From contig JAHZFL010000012.1 of assembly GCA_019421345.1 (NCBI GenBank), positions 1 through 64,000 of the forward strand: a stretch of 64,000 bases of DNA. The letters run 5' to 3'. The stretch comes from Roseburia sp. GTDB taxonomy: Bacteria; Bacillota; Clostridia; Lachnospirales; Lachnospiraceae. Of the stretch, positions 8,975-17,881 are shown one piece after another (the first letter of the stretch is position 1; every line of letters starts with the position of its first letter). Under the pieces are notes generated by a model. That model had not been told where the DNA came from. It was given only the letters and a program-made list of their open reading frames with translations, and ran no database searches. The translations under genes and the position numbers were made by a program.

Positions 8975-9304
8975 CTAACGCGCAATTCCTCTTGTCATTC
9001 TTTCCTGTGAAATCTCAAGCAGGGGTATTTCATAGCGATAGGTCAGACATACCTCTGCCATTTGCCTCTCCTCTCCATAAGGACATGGTGTAACCTCAAG
9101 CTGATAACCATGCTGTTTTGCTTCACGCACACAAGCCTCTATCACATTCGGATTAAAATTGCTGTTTTCAATCTCTGCCACAACTGCTGCCTTATACTCC
9201 TTTGCCTCTGCTACCTCCGCGCTGACGCCAAGCATGCTAACGCAAAGACACAGATTCCAGATCAGCATAAAAAGACCGGAGAAAATCTCAACAATATATT
9301 TCAT
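8975..9304 (-). CDS. TadE-like minor pseudopilin
   Basis: 109 residues: N-terminal helix (about 8-30, GLFMLIWNLCLCVSMLGV) and a soluble part with two Cys (EACVREAKQHG, EVTPCPYG) that could form a disulfide outside the cell. The single N-terminal helix followed by a small domain is the TadE/TadF plan. It starts only 3 bases after the TadB/C-type gene ends, so the two are probably translationally coupled. Family assignment rests on architecture and context. Confidence 0.6.
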   Translation of the reverse strand: MKYIVEIFSGLFMLIWNLCLCVSMLGVSAEVAEAKEYKAAVVAEIENSNFNPNVIEACVREAKQHGYQLEVTPCPYGEERQMAEVCLTYRYEIPLLEISQERMTRGIAR

Positions 9305-9307
9305 CTT

Positions 9308-10846
9308 CTACACACCTCCCATACTGCCCAAAACCTGAAGCATCACTGCCATTCCCACCGTCAGATCGATCAGCAGCTTTCCGATCGCAGACAGCACCGG
9401 ATAGGAAAAAATCATTTTCATTTGAAACGCGATCCTGTCATTGCGGATCACATCCGCCGCTTCCTGCATACGCTCTACCCTCTCCAAAAGCCGGTTCATC
9501 TGCTCTCTTAGATTTCCTGTTCCGTTTTCTGAAAATGCATGCAGCATTTTCATACATCCATGAATCTCCGGCAAATCAAAGCTGCTGCAAAAGGCTGTAT
9601 ACGTCTCTAAATCTCCAGGTCTTTCCCGTATACGCTCCCGCAGTGCCCCAAGTTCCTCCTGTAACGCAGCAGGCGCCTGCGCAGCAGACTTCATGAGCGC
9701 TACCTGCACATTATTATTTTGCAGTAACAGCAACAGCTCCATCAGCCATTGCGGCAGAGCCAGATACATTGCTTCCGTAACATCCTTTTTCGCCAACCGG
9801 TATCCAAGCCTGCGGTATCCAAAAAACACTCCTGCGGCAGCCATCGCAAGCACCGCCGGAAGCGCCGCTCCTGCCAAAAGAAGCAAAAGTGCCATTGCAA
9901 GGACACCTGCCTGCGCCCAAAGCTTCCAACGATGCTCGGTCTCCTTCTCACAGTGCATCACCATATCATAGCTATGCTGCACATACTCCTTCGCATACTT
10001 TTGTGGCTCGTTCAGCCAGTCCTCTGTCAACCCCTTCATGCTTTTTACCAGAATTTTCAGCAATAGAAGAATAAAAACTGTTGAGGATAACTGTATGACC
10101 GGTAAGGAAAAAATATCAACCCTGCCGGTTCTCTGAAACATCTGTCCCATGCCCTCAAGCACATAGAGCGCCACTGCGCATAAAATAACAGACACCACAA
10201 TCGAGATCACATTATCCGCATGATATTTCTTTTTTTCCGCCTGCAGCTTATATTCCCGCTTTTTCCAATTCTCAATATCCTCCAAGATTAACAGCACTGT
10301 CTCCTCTGCCGCTCCGCCATAAGACTCCATTGCCTGTAAAAACTCATGCACCAGTGTCAGCTTTTTGCACCGATAGCATTCTTCTATCAGCAAAAGCCCC
10401 TCCGCCAACACTCCCTGTGTCGTCTTTGGAACTCCAAGCTCCATATGTACGATCGCCTCATCCATACACTGACGCATCTGACCATCCGAAAAAATCTCTC
10501 TTGTCTCCTTCAGCGCTCCAGTCACCTTTCCCGTTTTTTGGAAGGAGTAAAGCATCTGCTCCATATAGGCAGCCACATCCGCAAATCGTTTCTGTTCATA
10601 CATCCGTTTATACATATCAAGCACAAGCAGCGGCAGCACAAATGTCGCAGCGGCGGCAATGACGATCGTGCAGAAAATCTGAAGCTGAAAAACAAAACCC
10701 AGCAGCCAGCTTCCGACTAATGTTCCAAGTATTGAGATGCTATGCGTCCTCCAAGAATAATGATAGCCGTAAATATGCACCTCACGTTCCAGATTCTTTG
10801 GATTCTGCAGTGCAAATTTTTTCCAAACATTTTTTGTTTTCTTCAT
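9308..10846 (-). CDS. TadB/TadC-type membrane platform (T2SSF-like, fused)
   Basis: 512 residues from ATG 10846, which overlaps the TAA of the ATPase gene by one base (TAATG) behind GAGGGGAAGT. It looks like a fusion or tandem of two T2SSF-like platform halves: cytoplasmic helical regions (about 70-200 and 350-460) alternating with membrane helices (about 30-65, 215-270, 320-350, 480-512). Tad systems usually have separate TadB and TadC; a single 512-residue protein covering both is notable. It would sit in the membrane and convert TadA ATPase motion into pilin extrusion. Confidence 0.7.
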   Translation of the reverse strand: MKKTKNVWKKFALQNPKNLEREVHIYGYHYSWRTHSISILGTLVGSWLLGFVFQLQIFCTIVIAAAATFVLPLLVLDMYKRMYEQKRFADVAAYMEQMLYSFQKTGKVTGALKETREIFSDGQMRQCMDEAIVHMELGVPKTTQGVLAEGLLLIEECYRCKKLTLVHEFLQAMESYGGAAEETVLLILEDIENWKKREYKLQAEKKKYHADNVISIVVSVILCAVALYVLEGMGQMFQRTGRVDIFSLPVIQLSSTVFILLLLKILVKSMKGLTEDWLNEPQKYAKEYVQHSYDMVMHCEKETEHRWKLWAQAGVLAMALLLLLAGAALPAVLAMAAAGVFFGYRRLGYRLAKKDVTEAMYLALPQWLMELLLLLQNNNVQVALMKSAAQAPAALQEELGALRERIRERPGDLETYTAFCSSFDLPEIHGCMKMLHAFSENGTGNLREQMNRLLERVERMQEAADVIRNDRIAFQMKMIFSYPVLSAIGKLLIDLTVGMAVMLQVLGSMGGV

Positions 10847-11910
10847 TACTTCCCCTCGTCTAAATACTTCTCCCACTTGGCACAGGCAAAGGGATCGGTG
10901 ATCCCTGCCCGCGCCAGGCGCTTTTTGATTGCAGGCGGAAGCTCATGCGATACAAGCTCGCCCTCCTCCACCAGCATGTAAATACAATTTTCCTTTTCCT
11001 CTCTGCTGTAAAAGCAAAGCTGATCGATATAACGATGTATCCTGCCGTCCGTCAGCCTCATACAACGAATCAAAATACCGACATCCACATAGCGATAGAT
11101 CCGATTTTCCATCCGCCATGCATCCTTCGCATCAGTCAGCATATTCTGAATGCGGTCCGGGAGCTTTCTCACATCATCCAAATGAATCGTGGTAAATCCG
11201 CTGACTCCGGTACTCCACTGCTCCAGCAGTGACATAACCTCTGTGGAACGAGCCTCTGAGAGCACAAGCCACTTTGGATTCTGGCGCAGACTTGCCTTGA
11301 TCGCGTCTGTATAAGTAAAACCCGCCCCAACCCGAAGCTCTACCGCATCCGCTCCCGGATTGATCGTTCCGTAGTGTATCTCATAGGAATCCTCGATCGT
11401 GATCACGCGCTCCTCCTTGGGAATAAACTGCATAAAAAACTTTGCGCATTCTGTTTTTCCGGCTCCCGGCTCTCCTCCAAACACAAAATTCATTCCTACC
11501 TGTACACAATTTAACAGAAGCTTTAGCATATCCTCCTGTATAAATGCATTTTCAAGCATCCGTGAAATCGTATTCCGCACGATGCATGGCGACTTGCGCA
11601 CGCAGATACTGATTCCCGATGCTGTCACCGAATCATGAATGATACTGATACGCATTTCCCTTGTGTCTGCCTCCAAAATTTTATTGGCATGGTTAAACTG
11701 TTTATTGACACAGTTGGAAATATTGTGTGTAAAGGTGTCGATAAACTCCTCGGTAAGGCTTTCCTTTGCCCGATACCTTCCTCTTTTCAGGTCTGTGATC
11801 CAAAGCTCCCTGCCGTTATAATCCACATCTGTCACATACGGGAGCTGCAGATATTTCCACAAAACGCCAAACTGCTCCGCTGTCGGCTCAAATGTAAGAA
11901 GCTCTCCCAT
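10846..11910 (-). CDS. tadA: TadA/CpaF-type pilus assembly ATPase
   Basis: 354 residues, a secretion ATPase of the VirB11/TadA family powering pilin polymerisation at the cytoplasmic face. Walker A FGGEPGAGKTE lies near residues 143-153, the Asp box is ITIEDSYEIHYG, the Walker B-like segment is WLVLSEARSTEV, and the His box region is GFTTIHLDDVRKLPDR. The start ATG 11910 has AGGAGG upstream, overlapping the stop of the small pilin gene. It is shorter at the N-terminus than CpaF of Caulobacter, as in many Bacillota. Confidence 0.88.
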   Translation of the reverse strand: MGELLTFEPTAEQFGVLWKYLQLPYVTDVDYNGRELWITDLKRGRYRAKESLTEEFIDTFTHNISNCVNKQFNHANKILEADTREMRISIIHDSVTASGISICVRKSPCIVRNTISRMLENAFIQEDMLKLLLNCVQVGMNFVFGGEPGAGKTECAKFFMQFIPKEERVITIEDSYEIHYGTINPGADAVELRVGAGFTYTDAIKASLRQNPKWLVLSEARSTEVMSLLEQWSTGVSGFTTIHLDDVRKLPDRIQNMLTDAKDAWRMENRIYRYVDVGILIRCMRLTDGRIHRYIDQLCFYSREEKENCIYMLVEEGELVSHELPPAIKKRLARAGITDPFACAKWEKYLDEGK

Positions 11911-11918
11911 AACGCCTC

Positions 11919-12083
11919 CTACGATATTTGATTCATACTGGAAAAGAATCCGGTAAGGGCGTTCTTAAACTCTGCCGCAACATATCCGTTCTCCGACAAA
12001 GCCGCAATTAAGATTGCTCCTAACGCCAATAATACGATCACTGCTAAAATTGCATTGCCATAATGCTTCATAATCTGTTCCAT
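11919..12083 (-). CDS. 54-residue Flp-pilin-like peptide
   Basis: Not detectable by length alone, but supported by GGAGG upstream of ATG 12083, one strong hydrophobic helix (residues about 11-29, AILAVIVLLALGAILIAAL) and an amphipathic tail ending SSMNQIS. This is the size and plan of Flp/TadA-system pilins and it sits directly before the ATPase gene. A classic Flp cleavage motif (Gly then Glu-Tyr five and six residues later) is not obvious; instead the peptide starts MEQIMKHYG. Confidence 0.65.
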   Translation of the reverse strand: MEQIMKHYGNAILAVIVLLALGAILIAALSENGYVAAEFKNALTGFFSSMNQIS

Positions 12084-12129
12084 ATCAATTCCTCCATTAT
12101 GATAATTTTTCTGTTTTTCATTTCACCGG

Positions 12130-12663
12130 TTACACAAAGCCGTTGATCAGGCGGACAGCCACCTGCCGCACACTCCCGATAAACTGCTCGTTTAAAAGCG
12201 TCGTGGGCGCTGCCTGCTCGCGTTTGATAAACGCATCGCTGTTTCCTGCCCCGATCGCCTCCGCAAAAGCCGCATTGTAGGGAATCACTATAACCCTTTC
12301 CGGCTCGATCCGATAGATCCGATGCAGGTACGACGCATCGACACCATCCTCCTTGTGGCATCCGCCAAGCAAAAACATCATATTTTTTGCGATATGAAAA
12401 TCCTCGTCAAAAAATCTGCCGATATTTCTGCGCTTCGCCTTTAAATTGACAACTGCAATATCTGCATTCCACAAAAAATGCTGCCGTCTGCCGCCTAACC
12501 CAACACCGCAGTCGCTTACGGCATATTCGCTCTGACCATTCCGCAGAAAACGCCCGGTTATCACGCGTTCCTCTCCGCAAAGAGTGCGCAGCATACCTGC
12601 CACAGCCAGCATATGAACCGTTGTGCCGCTCTGGTGCTCCTTGCCCCAAAATACGATATTCAT
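12130..12663 (-). CDS. TadZ/CpaE-like protein with degenerate P-loop
   Basis: 177 residues, first gene of the operon. The N-terminus MNIVFWGKEHQSGTTVHML has the position and shape of a MinD/ParA deviant Walker A (KGGVGKTT type), but the signature Lys-Gly-Gly and the GKT lysine are replaced (HQSGTT). A later segment ADIAVVNLKAKRRN fits the switch region. TadZ proteins place the pilus machine in the cell. Short for the family, and probably unable to bind ATP normally. Identification rests on fold-like motifs plus operon position. Confidence 0.6.
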   Translation of the reverse strand: MNIVFWGKEHQSGTTVHMLAVAGMLRTLCGEERVITGRFLRNGQSEYAVSDCGVGLGGRRQHFLWNADIAVVNLKAKRRNIGRFFDEDFHIAKNMMFLLGGCHKEDGVDASYLHRIYRIEPERVIVIPYNAAFAEAIGAGNSDAFIKREQAAPTTLLNEQFIGSVRQVAVRLINGFV

Positions 12664-12987
12664 TTGTATTTTCCTCTGATTTCTCTTTAAAAATGGATAT
12701 TTGGAAATTCTTCCAGAAACGATGGATATGACCTACAAATCGGTATCTCCTTATCTCAACAGATAAAATAGGTGTGATACACAGGTAAACCCACATATTT
12801 GATAAAAGATGTTTGTATTATAATGCCATTCCTTACACTTGTAAATACTATTTTTCTATTTTATTTTTGATTAATAAAATCTTTATATTTAAATTTTTTT
12901 GGTTCTTAAACTTTTATTTTTTTTCGCTTTCCTTTATAATAGGTGCAGAAGAAACAATGAAATTTTCTATTAGAAACAGGAGGCTTC
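12664..12987. other. divergent intergenic region, 324 bases
   Basis: A+T-rich gap between the tadZ-like gene and degV. It holds the reverse promoter at 12817-12845 and a forward -10 TATAAT (12935-12940) with only a poor -35 for degV. No RNA gene or conserved structure recognised in the tad leader. Confidence 0.6.
12817..12845 (-). promoter_or_regulatory. sigma-A promoter of the Tad-like operon
   Basis: On the reverse strand TTTACA (12845-12840), 17-base spacer, TATAAT (12822-12817). It leaves a 5' leader of roughly 150 bases before the tadZ-like start at 12663. Confidence 0.7.
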
Positions 12988-13860
12988 ATGAAAAACTTTA
13001 TTATCACCACCGATACGACCTGCGATCTGCCTGCAGAATATATCCGCTCGCACGGGATTGGTATGCTTTCTCTTACCTATACCCTCAACGAAGCTACCTA
13101 TAGCTGGGAACATCCGCTTCCCGTCCGGGATTTCTATGATTATATGCGAAACGGCTCTCTCCCGACAACCTCACAGGCAAATCCTGAGGAGGCAAAAGCT
13201 CTGTTCGAGCAGATCATTCGCGAACAGGACGCCGATATTCTCCACATCGCGTTTTCCTCCGGGTTAAGCGGAAGCTATAACAGCAGCCGCATCGCCGCCA
13301 ATGAGCTCTTGGAGGAATACCCCAAGCACCGCATCATCGTCATCGACTCTCTGTGTGCATCTTTAGGCGAAGGACTGCTCGTCCATAAGGCTGTCTGCCT
13401 AAAGGAGCAGGGCAGCTCCTTAGATGAAACCGCTGCGTGGCTGGAAGAAAATAAGCTTCACCTTGTACATAATTTTACCGTCGACGACCTCTTTCATCTC
13501 TATCGCGGCGGACGCGTATCAAAAACAGCCGCATTTGTCGGCACAATGATCAATTTAAAGCCGATCCTCCATGTAGATGATGAAGGCCACCTCATTCCTC
13601 TGGCAAAGGTCCGCGGCCGCAAAAAGTCCCTCGCTGCGCTTGTCGATGCAATGGAAAAACAAGTTGGCGGCTGGAGAGATAAAAATGATATTATTTTTAT
13701 CAGCCACGGAGACTGCGAGGAGGAGGCGCAGCTTGTCGCAGACCTCATCAAAAAACGTCTCGGCTATGAAAGCTTTCTTATCAACTATGTCGGACCTACC
13801 ATCGGCGCACATACAGGTCCCGGTGTGATCGCACTTTTTTATATGGGTGATTTCCGCTGA
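12988..13860 (+). CDS. degV: DegV family fatty-acid-binding protein
   Basis: 290 residues, the usual length. DegV/FakB proteins bind a fatty acid between two domains; FakB members present it to the FakA kinase for phosphorylation. Family motifs seen: TDTTCDLP near the start, TSQANPEE, AFSSGLSGSYNSS, IDSLCASLGEG, YRGGRVSKTAAF, the Lys-Pro-Ile strand (INLKPILHVD) and the C-terminal GPTIGAHTGPGVIALFY. SD AGGAGG sits 6-11 bases before ATG 12988. Which lipid it binds cannot be read. It is followed by the YhfC-family gene 42 bases on, probably co-transcribed. Confidence 0.92.
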   Translation: MKNFIITTDTTCDLPAEYIRSHGIGMLSLTYTLNEATYSWEHPLPVRDFYDYMRNGSLPTTSQANPEEAKALFEQIIREQDADILHIAFSSGLSGSYNSSRIAANELLEEYPKHRIIVIDSLCASLGEGLLVHKAVCLKEQGSSLDETAAWLEENKLHLVHNFTVDDLFHLYRGGRVSKTAAFVGTMINLKPILHVDDEGHLIPLAKVRGRKKSLAALVDAMEKQVGGWRDKNDIIFISHGDCEEEAQLVADLIKKRLGYESFLINYVGPTIGAHTGPGVIALFYMGDFR

Positions 13861-13902
13861 TCCGCACAGCAAAAGACATTTCACCAAAAACGGAGGTATT
13901 TT

Positions 13903-14766
13903 ATGAATCAACTTCTCACATTGTCTTCCACAGCGCATGTTTCGTCCGGCGCAATCGCCGGTATGCTGTTTTCTATGGGAGTCGCGGTCTTAGGTCCCAT
14001 TGCTCTGCTGATCATCTGGAGACTCCGCAGCCGTCACCACGCGCCGAAAGACTGCACTTATCTGAAAGAAAAATGCAGCGTTGTACCTGCATTTGCCGGC
14101 GTCGCGACATTCACCGTCGCCGTGCTTGTGTTGGAAAATATCCCCAAATATTTTCTTTTTTCCGGAGCAAACAGCGTCTCGGATTATATTTTAAATCACG
14201 CATGGGCGTATGCCTTCACCGGTGCGCTTCTTGCAGGAATTTTTGAAGAATGCGGACGCTTTGTCACATTCCGCTATTTCCTTAAAAATTACACCGCAAG
14301 GGAAACAGCCGTTACCTACGGCATCGGTCACGGCGGCATGGAGTGCCTAATACTTCTTGGAGTCGGCATGATCAGCAACCTCTCGCTTGCGTTCATGATC
14401 AATAACGGTTCACTTGCCGTCATGATCGAGCAGCTTCCGCAGCAGCAGGCGGACGCATATGAGCTTATCATTGCAAACCTTGCCGCATCCACCTTTTCCC
14501 TTTACCTGTGGAGCGTATGGGAACGCATTTTTGCGATGCTCCTGCACATTTCACTCTCAGTCCTTGTGTTTGCAGCGGTACGGGAAAAATCAAAAATTTA
14601 TCTCTTTCCGCTTGCCATTCTGCTTCACGCAGGACTTGATATTTTTGCCGCCTTATACCAATTTGGCGCCATTAACCTTCTGGTTACAGAGCTGCTCATC
14701 ACACTGCTCTCCGTAGGCTGTGCGGTATTTGCCCGCCGTGTCTACCGCAGCATTAATGAGAAATAG
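13903..14766 (+). CDS. YhfC-family intramembrane metalloprotease-like protein
   Basis: 287 residues, seven or eight hydrophobic helices. The motifs GIFEECGRFVTFRYF (Glu-Glu) and ITYGIGHGGMEC-like YGIGHGGMECLILLG (His, Glu) sit in membrane helices in the arrangement of YhfC/DUF2324 proteins, which are relatives of CPBP-type intramembrane proteases. SD ACGGAGG precedes ATG 13903. Substrate unknown. Position after degV suggests one transcript ended by the hairpin at 14826. Confidence 0.8.
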   Translation: MNQLLTLSSTAHVSSGAIAGMLFSMGVAVLGPIALLIIWRLRSRHHAPKDCTYLKEKCSVVPAFAGVATFTVAVLVLENIPKYFLFSGANSVSDYILNHAWAYAFTGALLAGIFEECGRFVTFRYFLKNYTARETAVTYGIGHGGMECLILLGVGMISNLSLAFMINNGSLAVMIEQLPQQQADAYELIIANLAASTFSLYLWSVWERIFAMLLHISLSVLVFAAVREKSKIYLFPLAILLHAGLDIFAALYQFGAINLLVTELLITLLSVGCAVFARRVYRSINEK

Positions 14767-14825
14767 TTCTTAAAAATCTGCGGGCAGTATCCAGGAATAC
14801 ACGGAAAGTTCCTTTTCAGACACAT

Positions 14826-14863
14826 GAGGGGAGGTCGGATCATCATGGTCCTTCCCCTCTTTC
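14826..14863 (+). terminator. terminator after the YhfC gene
   Basis: GAGGGGAGG / CCTTCCCCTC stem with inner GGA/TCC pairing, followed by TTTCCCTTT. Confidence 0.6.
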
Positions 14864-14950
14864 CCTTTGCCGAATCGGAACGCCACCGTTATGCACACAT
14901 GGAAAAAAAGTATTCCGTTTTTTGTATACTTTCATATCATTTACTCATTT

Positions 14951-15319
14951 TCATTTCTCCAACAGATCGGACGTTGTTCTTGTGCTTTTTCTGATGAACA
15001 TAGAAATCAGCATAGCCGCTATTCCCAACACAAGATAGACTAAGGTATACAAAATAAATGACGTTTCGCCTGCATCAAAAAATATCCATGCACCAGCCAA
15101 AAATAATACAGCAGAGATCAGCGGCAAGCTCCACAGACAGCCTATGTCTTTTCCTGCAAATCCACCAAGCATTATAGAGTAAATTGGATCTACTCCATAA
15201 AACAAAGCAAAGCAGACCACCATTCCGCCATCAGCTTTTACAAACGTGACCGCCAGCCATGGCAGGAATAACATGATGAACGCAGAAGCTGCTGACCATA
15301 GAAGAAAATTCTTTTTCAT
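14951..15319 (-). CDS. small four-helix membrane protein near the ABC transporter
   Basis: 122 residues with four predicted membrane helices (about 5-27, 33-52, 60-80, 86-110) and a basic tail. No family recognised. It lies 55 bases after the FtsX-type permease on the same strand, so it may be the last gene of that operon and act as an accessory or immunity-type membrane protein (inference). SD AGGAGG is about 13 bases from ATG, and the 13-base palindrome GTATTTAAAATAC lies between them. Confidence 0.6.
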   Translation of the reverse strand: MKKNFLLWSAASAFIMLFLPWLAVTFVKADGGMVVCFALFYGVDPIYSIMLGGFAGKDIGCLWSLPLISAVLFLAGAWIFFDAGETSFILYTLVYLVLGIAAMLISMFIRKSTRTTSDLLEK

Positions 15320-15374
15320 CGTATTTTAAATACCTCCTTACAATTATTTTGCCTTTATGAGCCACAATGAATTT

Positions 15375-17879
15375 TTATATCTCATTTCTTCGTAACAATT
15401 CAATGATCGTTTCACTTTTTGATCTTGAAAAAACGAGTAAGGATGTCACTACGCAAATTATGATGATCGCTATAAATAAAAATAACGTTTTCAAGATAGG
15501 AAAAGCAAACGGAATGCTATATATATTAAAATTCGTAAATACCATATAGCTTGCCGGCAAACCAATGATCAATGAAATAGCAATCGACAAAATTGAGTAC
15601 CCTAAGCTCTCGAATACTATCATTTTTTTAATCTGTTTTCTTGTCATACCGACGCTTTCTAAAACAGCAAATTCTTTGGAACGATTTTGCATGCTTTCTG
15701 ACATCATATTCATATAGTTTGAAATAGCAAGTAACATGATGATAATCCCTAAGCTTCCACCTAAAACGGTAATTTGATTTTCAGAATTTTTCATTTCTGA
15801 ATAACTGTCTAATTTTGATTCCCAAGAAATCAGTTTATTGCTCTCTGCAAGCTTTTTTATTGATGCCTCCACACTTTTAGAAAAAGGCTCATCATAATCA
15901 ATTTTTATCATTTCTATTAACGGTTGCCCCATAATTTCATCGAAAAAATCATCACTGACGATCAAATCAGGCGTATAACCAGCAGAATAATAAGCCGGGT
16001 AATCATCTATCATTGCTGCTGTTTCGATAATTTCCTTTTTATCCGGATTCAGAGCAGTTGGGATTGAAAATTCAACTTTTTTTCCTGTAATTCCATTATC
16101 GCCTTGTGTAAAAGTTTTAGAAACAAAAGCGATCTCGCCATTTTTGAATTTCTCCTTATCAAGTGGATTTAGCAAAGTATTATTTATTTTTTCAAATTCC
16201 ACTTCATCAATCCCCACAACTCTGCATGTAAAAGAATAGTGATCCGGCTGTTTCTTATATAGCTCCATATCTTTTTCATAGTTGCCCGGAGAATATCTGG
16301 AAGCATACAATTCTTTGTAGTATTCTCCATAGACATTTTCTTGATATGGAACAACTGCTGTTGCTGATTTTAAAACCCGCACATCCTTCACTCCATCTAT
16401 GGATCTTATTTGTTCAATAAAATCCGAATTGATAACTTGCTCCTCGCTATCGGAAAGTAACGTCTGATTTAAAAGTCTAATATCGTAATCATAAGAATGG
16501 TTCAAAATATTTTTTGCATTATTTGCATAGATCACAACATTGATGATCAAGAAAAGTGATACCGCCAAACTCAAAGAACACATGATAATAACGAATTGCT
16601 TCTTATCTCGAAACAGATTCATTTTTACCATGGAGCGAATATCGCCACCGGTTCTTTTTTTGTTTTTAACCTTTGCAGATGCTGCCCCTATATATTTCAT
16701 TGCTTCGATCGGAGAACAATGCATAGCTATTTTTGCAGGCTTTTGGCTGCTGATCATGATTGTTCCAAATGAAAAAATAGCAGCTATTACAAAGACCCAC
16801 AGAGAACCAGTTCCAACTTGACTTATTGCAATCGTTGGATTTAGAGCATGTAATAATTGAGGAATGACAAGCTTCCCAACAATCGCCGAACAAGCCAAAC
16901 CCAGTGGGATTCCGATAGCTGCGTTCCACAGCATTTGCCTATATATCATCTTTCTGATCTGCATAGATGTCGTCCCGATTGTTTTAAGCTGTCCAAAATA
17001 CCGTATATCCCGATTTACGGAAATATATAATGTATTATAAATGAACAAATATCCGCTCATAAAAACTAAGGCTAATAATAACACTAATCCAAGCACCGTT
17101 TTTATAAAATTAGAAATGGTATCATAATCAGCTTCAATGATTTGATTCCCGGATAATTTAATTTGATTTTGCATTTCTATAATATCATTTTCGGAGTATA
17201 GCGGATTTTCCAACGAAATCTTTAATGACCCTTGCGTTAGATCCGTCTGCAAAACTCCTGTTGATCGATAAAATTCCTCTGAAACATATCCTTTATCTAC
17301 ACCCGTATAATCCAAAAACCAACCGCTTAAAACAAAAGTTTTCGCTGTATCTTCATTCCTGCTGTTTTCTGCTAAGGTTTGATATACCAATGGTAATTCC
17401 ATCCCCAATTTAGGGTTTTGAATGCCCATTGAACTTAATGCACTCTTTGAGAGCATCATTTCATTTTCTTTATCCGGATATTTTCCTTTATAATCATCCA
17501 ATGCAGGAATCGTCTGTTTTTCCCAGCAAATATCGTCTAACCAATATAACCGTACCTTGTCTAACTCTTTCTCTTGATATTTTGATACGATCGCACATTT
17601 TACACTAAGTCCCGCATATTTTATCTTATCCATTTCTCGCATGACAGTAATTTGATCATCTCTTGGTTCTGTCAATTCAATATCATAATCTATCCCCTGC
17701 ATTCTCTGCTGTCTTAAAGAAACCGTATTCCAATAACTTAATCCAACCGATATTATCGTACAGAGTAAAAATGTCGTCAAAAAAATTGCCGCTATGGTTA
17801 ATATATTTCTTTTTTTGTTCGCTTTATATGTTATTTTCGCAAGATCATTGATCACTTTTTTATTATCGACTTTGAACAT
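15375..17879 (-). CDS. FtsX-type ABC transporter permease
   Basis: 834 residues. One N-terminal helix (about 25-48), an external domain of about 200 residues, three helices (about 260-400), a second N-terminal-type helix (about 428-450), another external domain, and three C-terminal helices (about 690-830): two FtsX modules, as in the large permeases of peptide-antibiotic resistance or lipoprotein-handling transporters. Ends LLRRNEI, typical of the group. It starts 2 bases after the ATPase stop. Composition is rich in Lys, Asn and Ile, unlike neighbours. Substrate cannot be told; the adjacent two-component system suggests induction by a cell-envelope signal. Confidence 0.88.
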   Translation of the reverse strand: MFKVDNKKVINDLAKITYKANKKRNILTIAAIFLTTFLLCTIISVGLSYWNTVSLRQQRMQGIDYDIELTEPRDDQITVMREMDKIKYAGLSVKCAIVSKYQEKELDKVRLYWLDDICWEKQTIPALDDYKGKYPDKENEMMLSKSALSSMGIQNPKLGMELPLVYQTLAENSRNEDTAKTFVLSGWFLDYTGVDKGYVSEEFYRSTGVLQTDLTQGSLKISLENPLYSENDIIEMQNQIKLSGNQIIEADYDTISNFIKTVLGLVLLLALVFMSGYLFIYNTLYISVNRDIRYFGQLKTIGTTSMQIRKMIYRQMLWNAAIGIPLGLACSAIVGKLVIPQLLHALNPTIAISQVGTGSLWVFVIAAIFSFGTIMISSQKPAKIAMHCSPIEAMKYIGAASAKVKNKKRTGGDIRSMVKMNLFRDKKQFVIIMCSLSLAVSLFLIINVVIYANNAKNILNHSYDYDIRLLNQTLLSDSEEQVINSDFIEQIRSIDGVKDVRVLKSATAVVPYQENVYGEYYKELYASRYSPGNYEKDMELYKKQPDHYSFTCRVVGIDEVEFEKINNTLLNPLDKEKFKNGEIAFVSKTFTQGDNGITGKKVEFSIPTALNPDKKEIIETAAMIDDYPAYYSAGYTPDLIVSDDFFDEIMGQPLIEMIKIDYDEPFSKSVEASIKKLAESNKLISWESKLDSYSEMKNSENQITVLGGSLGIIIMLLAISNYMNMMSESMQNRSKEFAVLESVGMTRKQIKKMIVFESLGYSILSIAISLIIGLPASYMVFTNFNIYSIPFAFPILKTLFLFIAIIIICVVTSLLVFSRSKSETIIELLRRNEI

Positions 17880-17881
17880 TT

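Noticed and set aside
12130..12663. Standard MinD/ParA ATPase
   Set aside because: The P-loop lysines are missing, so a TadZ-like non-canonical assignment is preferred.
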